From the NCBI GenBank assembly GCA_016707785.1, contig JADJGZ010000041.1:1-8919 (forward strand): 8,919 nucleotides of DNA, given 5' to 3'. The notes under the pieces are model-generated. The model made no database searches and was not told the DNA's origin. It saw only the letters and a list, made by a program, of their open reading frames with translations. Numbering within the stretch: the first letter of the stretch is position 1; each line of letters opens with the position of its first letter. This DNA comes from Bacteroidales bacterium (lineage in GTDB: Bacteria > Bacteroidota > Bacteroidia > Bacteroidales > UBA4417). The position numbers and the translations under genes are program-made. Positions 1-6,059 of this stretch are shown here, one piece after another.

Positions 1-84
1 AGGTATGTGAAGGAGAATGTAAGGTAGAGGTATCTGCCATTCCGCTCAAAGGATCTCCGAAACTCCAGTGGATGCTGTCGGGGG
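1..84 (-). pseudogene. Continuation of the propeller protein in the shifted frame: start of a PKD domain, cut by the window edge
   Basis: Read on the minus strand in the frame one base off from the 414-residue ORF, this stretch encodes PDSIHWSFGDPLSG and then a serine/threonine-rich run ending SPSHT at the window edge. The paralogue starting at 7914 has PDSIAWDFDDPGSG followed by NPVHVF at the matching place, directly after FNPAP. The match is collinear if the run of five C (plus-strand G at 80-84) had six. The family's usual W-x-F-G-D-P signature of PKD domains is visible. The gene therefore does not end at 46 but continues left of the window. Confidence 0.75.
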
Positions 85-1290
85 AGGGTTGAAGTTGGGG
101 GTGAAATTGAAGATATCTCCAATGCAGTGTCCTGTGAAATCGAATCGGGTAAAGTAGGTGGGAATGAAACTGGGAAGTGTTGTATTGTTATTTCTTCCTA
201 GCAAGTCAACAGCATTTTTTTGAAATCCGCATGATATTCCAGGCAGATTTGGATAATTTATAACTCCAAGATAAGCCTCAGTATATTGGGCTATATATAT
301 CTTACCATCATTACCTAGTTGATAGTCACCAGAAAGTGTTGGTCCGAAATTTCCGATTGCGATTGCTGAGGAAATGAATGCATTTTTTTCTTGTATGCTG
401 ACATCATATTGGTGTACCGTAGACACATCAGATAGATAAAGGAATTTATTATTAGGAGAAAATTCTAAACTATAATTAGCGGAACTGCTGCCAGGTGTTG
501 TAAATAAATAATTAGGGGATACTAATCCTGTGTACAAGTTGAAATCACATCGTTCTACTCCGGGATAGTCTCCATAATTAAACAATTGGTGCCCATCTGA
601 TGATACTTTTATACAGCCTGGATTTTGTAAATTAATACCTAAGGTGACAAGAGATTTGCTCTTTATTGGATTTGGATTTAATCCGTTCTCTGTAAGTAAA
701 TATGCAGCATAATTCCCTTCCTCATAAAGAAATGTGATTATCCAAATGTCTTTGTTGTTCCCATGTCTCACTGCTGTCAATCTTCCGGCAGCATTACTGG
801 CATTTGCTACTTGAATATTTTTGTCATTGGTAATATCTCCAAGTCCAGCATCCAGTGTTATATCTACAATTGAATATCTCAAGCCTACTCGAGTATAATT
901 GGGATTTGTAGTCCTTCCATCAACTGTGAAAATATAAAACAAATTAATAGAACCTGGTTTGGGTACAATAATCACAGGGTGGATAGAGTATCCATATCCA
1001 GTTGTGCTTCCGAGGTTTGTCCCATTCTGCATTACTTCATGATTCCTATTCCACACCTGTATTCCATCGGTATAAAACAAAAGGTTGCCAGCACTATCGC
1101 TAATGCTGGCTGAACCTCCGTGAGAATCCATCTGACTGTCAAGTATAGTTATAGGACCACTACCCTGGAAATGAATAGCTGCTTTATGGCCAAAATACCA
1201 GTTATTGGCTTCTCCCTGACCCCAAAGAAAGTACTTTGAGAACAATAAAATAAAAACCAAAAGAAGCAAACGCCTCATCAGAGAATACAT
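46..1290 (-). CDS. Secreted beta-propeller-like surface protein, frameshifted near its 3' end
   Basis: The 414-residue ORF begins with a signal peptide (about residues 1-25: MRR, a long LLLLVFILLF core, ending near WGQ). The mature protein opens with GEANNWYFG, which in Bacteroidota starts a family of secreted proteins with a beta-propeller-like N-terminal half. Further shared blocks are SDSAGNLLFY, VWNRNHEVM, LFYIFTVDG, LEFSPNNKFLYLS and NDGKIYIAQ. All of them recur in order in the protein starting at 7914, so the two are paralogues. The last residues after FNPPP (TASTGVSEIL) are an artefact of a frameshift: one base earlier the frame continues into a PKD-type domain (see 1-84). The full protein was probably a long multidomain adhesin with a T9SS sorting domain to the left of the window. 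Its ligand is unknown. The start at 1290 is the first ATG before the signal peptide; an ATG at 1278 is an alternative. Confidence 0.8.
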   Translation of the reverse strand: MYSLMRRLLLLVFILLFSKYFLWGQGEANNWYFGHKAAIHFQGSGPITILDSQMDSHGGSASISDSAGNLLFYTDGIQVWNRNHEVMQNGTNLGSTTGYGYSIHPVIIVPKPGSINLFYIFTVDGRTTNPNYTRVGLRYSIVDITLDAGLGDITNDKNIQVANASNAAGRLTAVRHGNNKDIWIITFLYEEGNYAAYLLTENGLNPNPIKSKSLVTLGINLQNPGCIKVSSDGHQLFNYGDYPGVERCDFNLYTGLVSPNYLFTTPGSSSANYSLEFSPNNKFLYLSDVSTVHQYDVSIQEKNAFISSAIAIGNFGPTLSGDYQLGNDGKIYIAQYTEAYLGVINYPNLPGISCGFQKNAVDLLGRNNNTTLPSFIPTYFTRFDFTGHCIGDIFNFTPNFNPPPTASTGVSEIL

Positions 1291-1428
1291 TAAGCCTTGT
1301 AAAGTTAATGCTTTTTTTCTTGAAATGTCAGGCTGGTATTGTTGATCATGATTGAATCTTACTATGTTAATTTGTTTGACTCATTTTCATAAGTCTTACT
1401 TGTTCTTGAATTTATCCTCTTTCTGACT

Positions 1429-1743
1429 TTGATTATCTTTACAAAAAAAAGGAATGGCAGGTCAGGAAATAAAAATTTAGAACTGGAAGATGGTAAGATT
1501 GGAATCCAGGTTCAGGTTGAAAATGAAACTGTCTGGCTCACCCAAAAACAAATGTCCCGTCTTTTTGAGAAAGATTCTGATACCATTGGGATTCATATTA
1601 AGAATATTTATCTCTCAGGCGAATTGGATGAAAGCTCAACTACCGAGTTTTTCCCGGTAGTTCAAGAAGAAGGAAAACGAAAGATTAAGAGGACTTTGAA
1701 ACATTATAACCTTGACACTATCATCTCTGTTGGATACCTGTGA
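1429..1743 (+). pseudogene. RhuM-family protein, N-terminal fragment
   Basis: About residues 20-103 carry the conserved start of RhuM-like (virulence RhuM) proteins: EDGKIGIQVQVENETVWLTQ, then KQMSRLFEKDSDTIGIHIKNI and YNLDTIISVGY. The family motif should go on as GYRVNS and about 230 more residues (usual length near 330), but here a stop follows GYL. Adding one base would restore only V-K before another stop, so the C-terminal two thirds are truly missing. The only in-frame start near the homology is TTG at 1429, with no clear ribosome binding site; the next ATG (near 1552) lies inside the domain. RhuM proteins are linked to phage antirepressor-like DNA-binding proteins and accessory islands, but their biochemical role is unsettled. 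This copy is most likely a dead remnant. It lies 138 bases from the divergent propeller gene. Confidence 0.8.
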
Positions 1744-1929
1744 AATAATTGGTGGCATCCAATCCGGGAAATGGGAGAACTGCAAACTATTCCATTTTCA
1801 AGTTAATTTCGCCCTTGCCCAGCTAAAGATGATTGGTAAATCAGCATTTATAATAACCTAATTAATAGTAATTGAGTCATTGTAATAACCTATTTACTAA
1901 TTTTAATGAGAGAATAGCGAATTGTGAAG

Positions 1930-1937
1930 TATATTTG
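1930..1937 (+). promoter_or_regulatory. Candidate Bacteroidota -7 box (TATATTTG) for the DUF4143 ATPase gene
   Basis: TATATTTG matches the Bacteroidota housekeeping -7 consensus TAnnTTTG exactly and ends 21 bases before the ATG at 1959. No good -33 TTTG/TTG element stands about 20 bases upstream; the AT-rich ATTTTAATG there is the nearest. The leader before the ATG (TTCAACAG) has no Shine-Dalgarno, which is common in this phylum. The 10-base direct repeat TAATAACCTA at 1851-1860 and 1883-1892 lies just upstream. Confidence 0.45.
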
Positions 1938-1958
1938 TATTATTGAAATATTCAACAG

Positions 1959-3089
1959 ATGCTTATAAAAAGAGAGCTTCAGGAAAGAATTGAAGCAAGG
2001 CTAAGTCCCGGGAAGGTTATCCTGATTTTTGGTCCGCGCAGGGTAGGAAAAACCTTTCTTATCAATGAGATTGTAAAACAAACCACTGACCGGAGACTGA
2101 TACTGAATGGTGAAGATGCCACAAGTCTGGCATTATTGGCGGAAAGGAGCATTGCGAATTATCGCAACCTTCTCAATAATATTGACTTGCTTATTATTGA
2201 TGAGGCTCAGAACGTTCCTGAAATTGGTAAGGTGTTGAAATTGATCGTCGATGAGGTGCCACAGGTCAAGGTGATAGCAAGTGGTTCTTCTTCATTTGAT
2301 CTTCTGAATAAAACAGGCGAACCCTTAACAGGCAGGAGCTACTCGTTTTTGCTGTTTCCCATAAGCCAACGAGAGCTTTCCGGTATTGAAAATATGCTGG
2401 AAACCAGGCAGAACCTTGAATTGAGATTGGTTTATGGTTCATACCCTGAGATCGTAACGATGAAGGATAATGCACTTCGCGCTGATTACCTTAAGGAACT
2501 GGTTAATGCTTACCTGTTTAAAGATCTTCTCAGCCTTGACGGTATCCGGAACGCCGGAAAACTTAGAGATATGCTTACCCTGTTGGCTTTTCAAACCGGA
2601 AACGAAGTATCAATGACAGAGATAGGATCTCAGCTTGGCTTAAATAAAAATACCATCGACAAGTATCTCGACCTGCTTTCCAAAGTCTTTATCATTCACC
2701 GTTTGGGAGGGTATTCATCCAATCTTCGAAAGGAAATTTCCAAAAACTCGAAATGGTATTTCTATGATAATGGTATCCGCAATGCCTTGATCAGCAATTT
2801 CAATCCACTTTCCATTCGCCAGGATGCCGGACAATTATGGGAGAATTACCTGATTTCGGAAAGGCTTAAGAAGAGGCAATACCAATCGGAGCCGGTCAAT
2901 CTTCATTTCTGGCGCACTTACGACGGACAGGAAATTGACCTTGTCGAAACCGGCATTGATTCATTAAAGGCTTTTGAAATTAAATGGAAAGATAAAAAAG
3001 CCAAAATTCCGGGGGCATGGCAAAGAGCATATCCTGATGCACCATTTACTATCATTAATCCTGATAACTATTTGGAATGGATCATCTAA
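1959..3089 (+). CDS. AAA family ATPase with C-terminal DUF4143 domain
   Basis: This 376-residue protein has the standard architecture and usual length of the AAA_14/DUF4143 family. Walker A is GPRRVGKT (residues 25-32), Walker B is LLIIDEAQ (77-84), and a sensor-1-like strand IASGSSSF lies at 106-113. The middle (about 125-300) holds a helical region with a winged-helix-like part (MTEIGSQLGLNKNTIDKYLDLL). The C-terminal DUF4143 part ends with EID (325-327) and EIK (340-342), an arrangement resembling a PD-(D/E)XK nuclease core; whether it cuts nucleic acid is not known. Family members are widespread in bacteria and archaea and have no settled function. The protein is predicted to be cytoplasmic. 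It starts at an ATG behind a good -7 box and stands alone between broken genes. It is the only clearly intact gene in the window, so it may be under selection where its neighbours are not. Confidence 0.93.
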   Translation: MLIKRELQERIEARLSPGKVILIFGPRRVGKTFLINEIVKQTTDRRLILNGEDATSLALLAERSIANYRNLLNNIDLLIIDEAQNVPEIGKVLKLIVDEVPQVKVIASGSSSFDLLNKTGEPLTGRSYSFLLFPISQRELSGIENMLETRQNLELRLVYGSYPEIVTMKDNALRADYLKELVNAYLFKDLLSLDGIRNAGKLRDMLTLLAFQTGNEVSMTEIGSQLGLNKNTIDKYLDLLSKVFIIHRLGGYSSNLRKEISKNSKWYFYDNGIRNALISNFNPLSIRQDAGQLWENYLISERLKKRQYQSEPVNLHFWRTYDGQEIDLVETGIDSLKAFEIKWKDKKAKIPGAWQRAYPDAPFTIINPDNYLEWII

Positions 3090-3109
3090 TTACGGAATTG
3101 AAGAAAAAC

Positions 3110-3131
3110 AAATGAATTCACTGATTCATTT
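3110..3131 (+). terminator. Weak hairpin after the DUF4143 gene
   Basis: AAATGAAT and ATTCATTT form a perfect 8-base-pair stem with the 6-base loop TCACTG, 20 bases after the stop codon, followed by TATCTC. The stem is AT-rich and lacks a real U tract, so it is at best a weak intrinsic terminator. Confidence 0.25.
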
Positions 3132-3162
3132 TATCTCGCCAGAAATATCAGAACTACCAGGA

Positions 3163-3232
3163 TAACCTCATCAAGGCCACTATCCCCGATTTCTTCTTCA
3201 TTTCCCAGGCCATATTGCTATAACATAATATA
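3163..3232 (-). pseudogene. Decayed T9SS sorting-domain tail (orphan copy 1)
   Basis: Translated on the minus strand this reads YSNMAWEMKKKSGIVALMR. It aligns with the last residues of the complete sorting domain at 4417, YSNQAGEVRKKTGMVTLVR. At DNA level I count 47 identical bases of 59 between 3165-3223 and the matching stretch at 4420-4478. Its stop codon is lost (LMRL instead of LVR-stop). Nothing upstream in frame resembles the rest of the domain, because the ORF6N gene begins to be read there instead. It is a relic of a T9SS-exported protein gene. Confidence 0.7.
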
Positions 3233-3263
3233 TACAGCTATATTCAATCATGTCCCTGGCTTG

Positions 3264-4196
3264 TTAATCTTCATTGATCATTTTGTTTTTCCTGAGTTTT
3301 TCCAATAGTTCTTTTTGCATTGAATTCATCCTTGAAAAAGCAAACCATTTCTTGCCCAGATCTTTGAGGGATGCCCCGATATGATACAATTCGACTTCAT
3401 CGATAAAAGAAAGCGGTCATGTGAACTCTCCAGTTTCCTGAATTCAACCGGGTTATACTGCTGATTGTGCTTTTCAATGTCCAGCATTATTGTTTTGGTA
3501 TTCCTTGTGTAAATGATTGCCTTTACACCTTTTTTTCGCTTGATGAGCAAAAGCAAAACACTTTCATCTATGTAATTATCAATCAGAATAATAGAGTGCT
3601 TAGCTGAGCGTATCAGGTCTGAAACAAATACATAGGCATCGAAGATCTGGCCATCGAAGAAAATTCCGTTCTCAGGCTTTGGCTCATGTTTTTCAAGTGC
3701 CTGGAATACCTGGCTGAATTTCCGGTCCGTTTCCGTTTGTTTGCTTTCCAGGATATCCATACGCTGAAAAAGATCTGTATTTGCCTGAATGAATTTCCGC
3801 ATTTCAATGAAGCATTCATAATCTGTTACTCACCTTCACAGCAGTCTCACTTCGTAGAACAGCCGACAACATCGCCACCCCTTGCTCGGTAAAAGCATAG
3901 GGCAGGTATTTTCTATGTTTACCCCGGTTTTCATTTTCTTCTAAACCAGCATTATCAAATATTGAAGTTTTTAAGATCGCAAATTGCGATCTTAAAAACT
4001 CAAATTCAATCCTGGTCAGTTGAAACATAAACAGTTCAGGAAAACGTTCACTGTTTCGTTTTACCTGTTCATTCAAACGCATCAGTTTACCTCCACATCC
4101 TGCCAGATGACTGTCGAGCATCACCTGTTTGTCCCTGATCGTGAAAATGCGGTTTTCAATCTCTTGCTTGAATAACTCATTTGATGAAATACTCAT
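3264..4196 (-). pseudogene. ORF6N-domain protein with degenerate PLD-like C-terminus (copy 1, frameshifted)
   Basis: From ATG 4196 (MSISSNELFKQEIENRIFTI) the ORF6N domain is readable: IRDKQVMLDSHLA, RLNEQVKRN, RFPELFMFQLT, LRSQFAILKT, KHRKYLPYAFTEQGVAML and LRSETAVKVS. Then two one-base losses near 3815-3830 break the frame; reading resumes at EMRKFIQANTDLFQRMDI, a coiled-coil-like linker. The C-terminal half (IFFDGQIFDAYVFVSDL, ILIDNYIDESVLLLL, SSHDRFLL, then after a third lost base near 3410 YHIGASLKDLGKKWFAF) resembles a phospholipase-D-fold domain, but with HDR in place of the catalytic HxK. The repaired gene would give about 311 residues and stop at 3264-3266 (NED-stop). The stretch after DSHLA (GCGGKLM) also differs from the usual ELYGVETK by what look like compensating indels. 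ORF6N is related to phage antirepressor N-termini and probably binds DNA; the target is unknown. Orphan sorting-domain tails lie on both sides. Confidence 0.82.
3966..4000. repeat. Perfect 35-base palindrome inside the ORF6N coding region
   Basis: Arms of 17 bases (AGTTTTTAAGATCGCAA and its complement) surround a single central A. On the minus strand the palindrome encodes the conserved ORF6N segment around LRSQFAILKT. The second copy at 8691-8726 keeps the structure with one mismatch and one bulge. Confidence 0.85.
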
Positions 4197-4291
4197 AACT
4201 GCTGATAATAAAATGCAAAATTTAAAATGAGAATAATTGAGAATAAAGTTATAGAAAAAATGTATTCCTGAAAGGTTTAAAATTACCGGAA

Positions 4292-4363
4292 TCACCTCAC
4301 CAACGTCACTATTCCCGTCTTCTTCCTTGTTTCCCCTGCCAAAATCCTTAAGGTGAAATATTG
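4292..4363 (-). pseudogene. Orphan T9SS sorting-domain tail (copy 2)
   Basis: The minus strand encodes in one frame YFTLRIL, then AGETRKKTGIVTLVR and a stop, matching the AGEVRKKTGMVTLVR-stop of the intact sorting domain. Between 4292-4340 and 4417-4465 I count 43 identical bases of 49. The homology ends at the border of the palindrome at 4372-4404, where an in-frame stop appears. The tail therefore has no body: it is the last part of a lost T9SS cargo gene or a partial tandem duplication of the neighbouring gene end. Confidence 0.75.
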
Positions 4364-4371
4364 CGGTTCTT

Positions 4372-4404
4372 AAACCTGTCAGGTTTCGAAAACCTGACAG
4401 GTTT
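4372..4404. repeat. REP-like perfect palindrome (AAACCTGTCAGGTTT type)
   Basis: AAACCTGTCAGGTTT, the loop CGA, and AAACCTGACAGGTTT form a perfect 15-base-pair stem. Each arm is itself nearly palindromic (AACCTG-x-CAGGTT). From memory, repeats of this type are scattered between genes in many Bacteroidota genomes. It lies 12 bases after the stop of the large T9SS gene and could end or stabilise its transcript, although no U tract follows on the minus strand. Confidence 0.85.
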
Positions 4405-4416
4405 ATTAGGCTGGGA

Positions 4417-5256
4417 TCACCTCACCAAGGTCACCATCCCCGTCTTCTTCCTCACTTCCCCTGCCTGATTGCTGTAACTGATGATATAGGTATAAACTCC
4501 CATCGGAGCAGGTTTCCCATCAATAATACCATTCCATCCATTGCCCAAATCCTTTGTTGCAAAAACCTGCCTGCCCCATCGGTCATAGATGTACATGCTG
4601 AAGGATTGTACCTTTTCGGGCAGGGTAACCGGACGAAAAGCATCATTCTTCCCATCCCCATCCGGAGTGAAGGCATTGGGCATGGTAAAGGGTGCAAAGG
4701 AATAGAGCATCATCAGGGAATCGGAGGAGGTGCAGCCCTCTTCTGTCTGCATAACAACCCTGTACCATCCTTCGGAAGTCACCAGGATTGAGGATGTGCT
4801 GTCTCCTGTATTCCAGCGGTAGGAGGCATATCCCGGAAGTGCTTCCAATCGGGTTATTTCATCAAACCAAAGGGTATCTTTATCTGCAGGAAAGCCTGAA
4901 ACCGGCAGGGAGATGATGTTCACCTCCAAAGAAGATGAACTCTGGCAGTGGTTGGTATCACTTACGGTTAAGGTCCAGTTGCCGGCTTGTGCAGACTGTA
5001 TTTCATCAAGGTAAAACAAGGGGTCAGTTCCGCCGGTTCCGTCAGGGCCTGTCCACTGGTAGCTGATGGTTCCGTTGCCTGTTCCCTGCTGGTAATGGGA
5101 GAGTAGTAACAAATCACTTCCCTCACAAACCGGTCCGGGATCGGTGATGGTGGCCTGGGGGATGCTGTAAACCCTGACCTGTCCCTGTTTAAACTCGGGT
5201 GCGATGATGTTCCCCAAACTATCGAGGAAGATGCAGATTCCGGGGAAATATCCCAT
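4417..5256 (-). CDS. C-terminal part of the adhesin with T9SS type B sorting domain (gliding motility-associated CTD)
   Basis: This 279-residue ORF is the 3' end of the split gene. Residues 1-30 are the last strands of the cohesin-like domain. Residues 33-116 form an Ig-like domain (VCEGSDLLLL, ISYQWTGPDG, AGNWTLTVSDTNHC). Residues 120-185 form another Ig-like unit (YASYRWNTGDST, GWYRVVMQTEEGC). Residues 188-279 are a complete type B sorting domain (CHU_C/TIGR04131 family): PNAFTPDGDGKND, MYIYDRWGRQVF, GWNG, APMGVYTYII and MVTLVR-stop. This domain directs T9SS export and attachment or release at the surface. The apparent ATG at 5256 is internal; there is no signal peptide. The sorting domain's coding sequence is echoed by two orphan tails further left. 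Confidence 0.92.
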   Translation of the reverse strand: MGYFPGICIFLDSLGNIIAPEFKQGQVRVYSIPQATITDPGPVCEGSDLLLLSHYQQGTGNGTISYQWTGPDGTGGTDPLFYLDEIQSAQAGNWTLTVSDTNHCQSSSSLEVNIISLPVSGFPADKDTLWFDEITRLEALPGYASYRWNTGDSTSSILVTSEGWYRVVMQTEEGCTSSDSLMMLYSFAPFTMPNAFTPDGDGKNDAFRPVTLPEKVQSFSMYIYDRWGRQVFATKDLGNGWNGIIDGKPAPMGVYTYIISYSNQAGEVRKKTGMVTLVR

Positions 5257-5580
5257 TGAAGTGAATCCTGCCTGTTAGCACGGAAGCGAAGGTCAATTCC
5301 ACCAAGGTTGAGCCATCGGCAGGTTCACCCGGATTTTGCCGTTCCAGGTCAGCGATATTTCTCCCATGGTAGGGAACAAATCGACCACCAGGCTGTCTGT
5401 CAGTGCAGGGTAGGGTATTGAGGTAGTTCTGGCAGGTGACCAAGTTATGGTCGTACGAGAGTCGCGCCTGAAGGAATGTACATGGCTGAAGTTGTTGGCC
5501 AGCAACGGTAACACGCCACATTGCCCAGGCAGGCAGAACCATCCCCGGCAATGGCCTGAAGGCGGACCATGGTTAAGTTG
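5255..5580 (-). pseudogene. Cohesin-like domain scattered over three frames
   Basis: Walking along the minus strand and changing frame where sense is lost gives, in order: GDGSACLGNVA, VLPLLANNFSHVHSF, QARLSYDHNLVTCQNYLNT, ALTDSLVVDLFPTMGEISL followed by TWNGKIRVNLP, then DGSTLVELTFASVLTG, then the frame of 4417-5256 (IFLDSLGNIIAPEF). The order of strands, with SF-x-A-RLSYD, GEISLTW and LVELTF, matches the cohesin-like domains often seen in Bacteroidota secreted proteins. The frame changes lie near 5512, 5467, 5405, 5318 and 5270. The ORFs visible at 5219-5551 and 5293-5634 are partial readings of this domain and not separate genes. Confidence 0.65.
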
Positions 5581-6059
5581 TTGACAGTAACTGTGAATAC
5601 AGTATCGCAGCCAAACGGATCGGTAACTGAACAAGTATAGTTTCCGGCAGAAAGCTGTCCAAAATACCCGTTATTGATTTGTGTTATCCCTGAAACGGTG
5701 TAATACAAGGAATCTCCTGATCCGGTAGCCAGAATGGTAATACTTCCATCAGCCTGGGTTCCGGTTTCATACTGAGCGACAACATTTGTCACAACAGGGC
5801 CATCCATCTGATCAATGGTTAGCGGATTATGATCATAAACTTTCTGGCAGGGCTGATTGGTATCAGTCACCATAACTTTTACGCGGTAATTACCTTGCGG
5901 TAGATTCGTAAACCGGCCCAGGTTCAGAAAATAGTTTTGACCGTTATCAATGGAATACTTCAACATGGAGGCAAGACCTGTCGTTGCCACTACTGTGATG
6001 GCTCCGTCATGTTGCCCGCAATGGGATTCCGACACAATGACAGTATGCAATAAGTACAT
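5445..6059 (-). CDS. Middle part of the adhesin: SprB-like repeats and start of a cohesin-like domain
   Basis: The ORF has no signal peptide, and its apparent ATG lies inside the preceding ORF, so it is a gene fragment and not an independent gene. Genuine sequence starts at about residue 6 (TVIVSESHCGQHDGAITVVA). Two SprB-like units follow: about 8-85 (CGQHDGAITV, LPQGNYRVKVMVTD) and about 88-162 (TQADGSITILATG, LSAGNYTCSVTDPFGCD). Residues 163-182 (TMVRLQAIAGDGSACLGNVA) begin the next module. Residues after 182 (CYRCWPTT onward) are out of frame; the sensible continuation VLPLLANNFSHVHSF is in another frame. Confidence 0.8.
   Translation of the reverse strand: MYLLHTVIVSESHCGQHDGAITVVATTGLASMLKYSIDNGQNYFLNLGRFTNLPQGNYRVKVMVTDTNQPCQKVYDHNPLTIDQMDGPVVTNVVAQYETGTQADGSITILATGSGDSLYYTVSGITQINNGYFGQLSAGNYTCSVTDPFGCDTVFTVTVNNLTMVRLQAIAGDGSACLGNVACYRCWPTTSAMYIPSGATLVRP

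Noticed and set aside
2974..3165. 63-residue plus-strand ORF overlapping the end of the DUF4143 gene
   Set aside because: It is a shadow frame of a well-supported gene with no recognisable motif.
3966..4000. Intrinsic terminator
   Set aside because: The hairpin lies in the middle of the ORF6N domain, has a one-base loop and is not followed by a U tract on either strand.
3163..4465. Insertion sequence or integron cassette with the tails as terminal repeats
   Set aside because: The repeats are direct and coding-derived, there is no transposase or integrase, and no target-site duplication could be seen.
4452..4791. Short ORFs on both strands inside the T9SS sorting-domain region
   Set aside because: They overlap the CTD in other frames; the codons of the 4417-5256 frame spell conserved family motifs, so these are chance openings.
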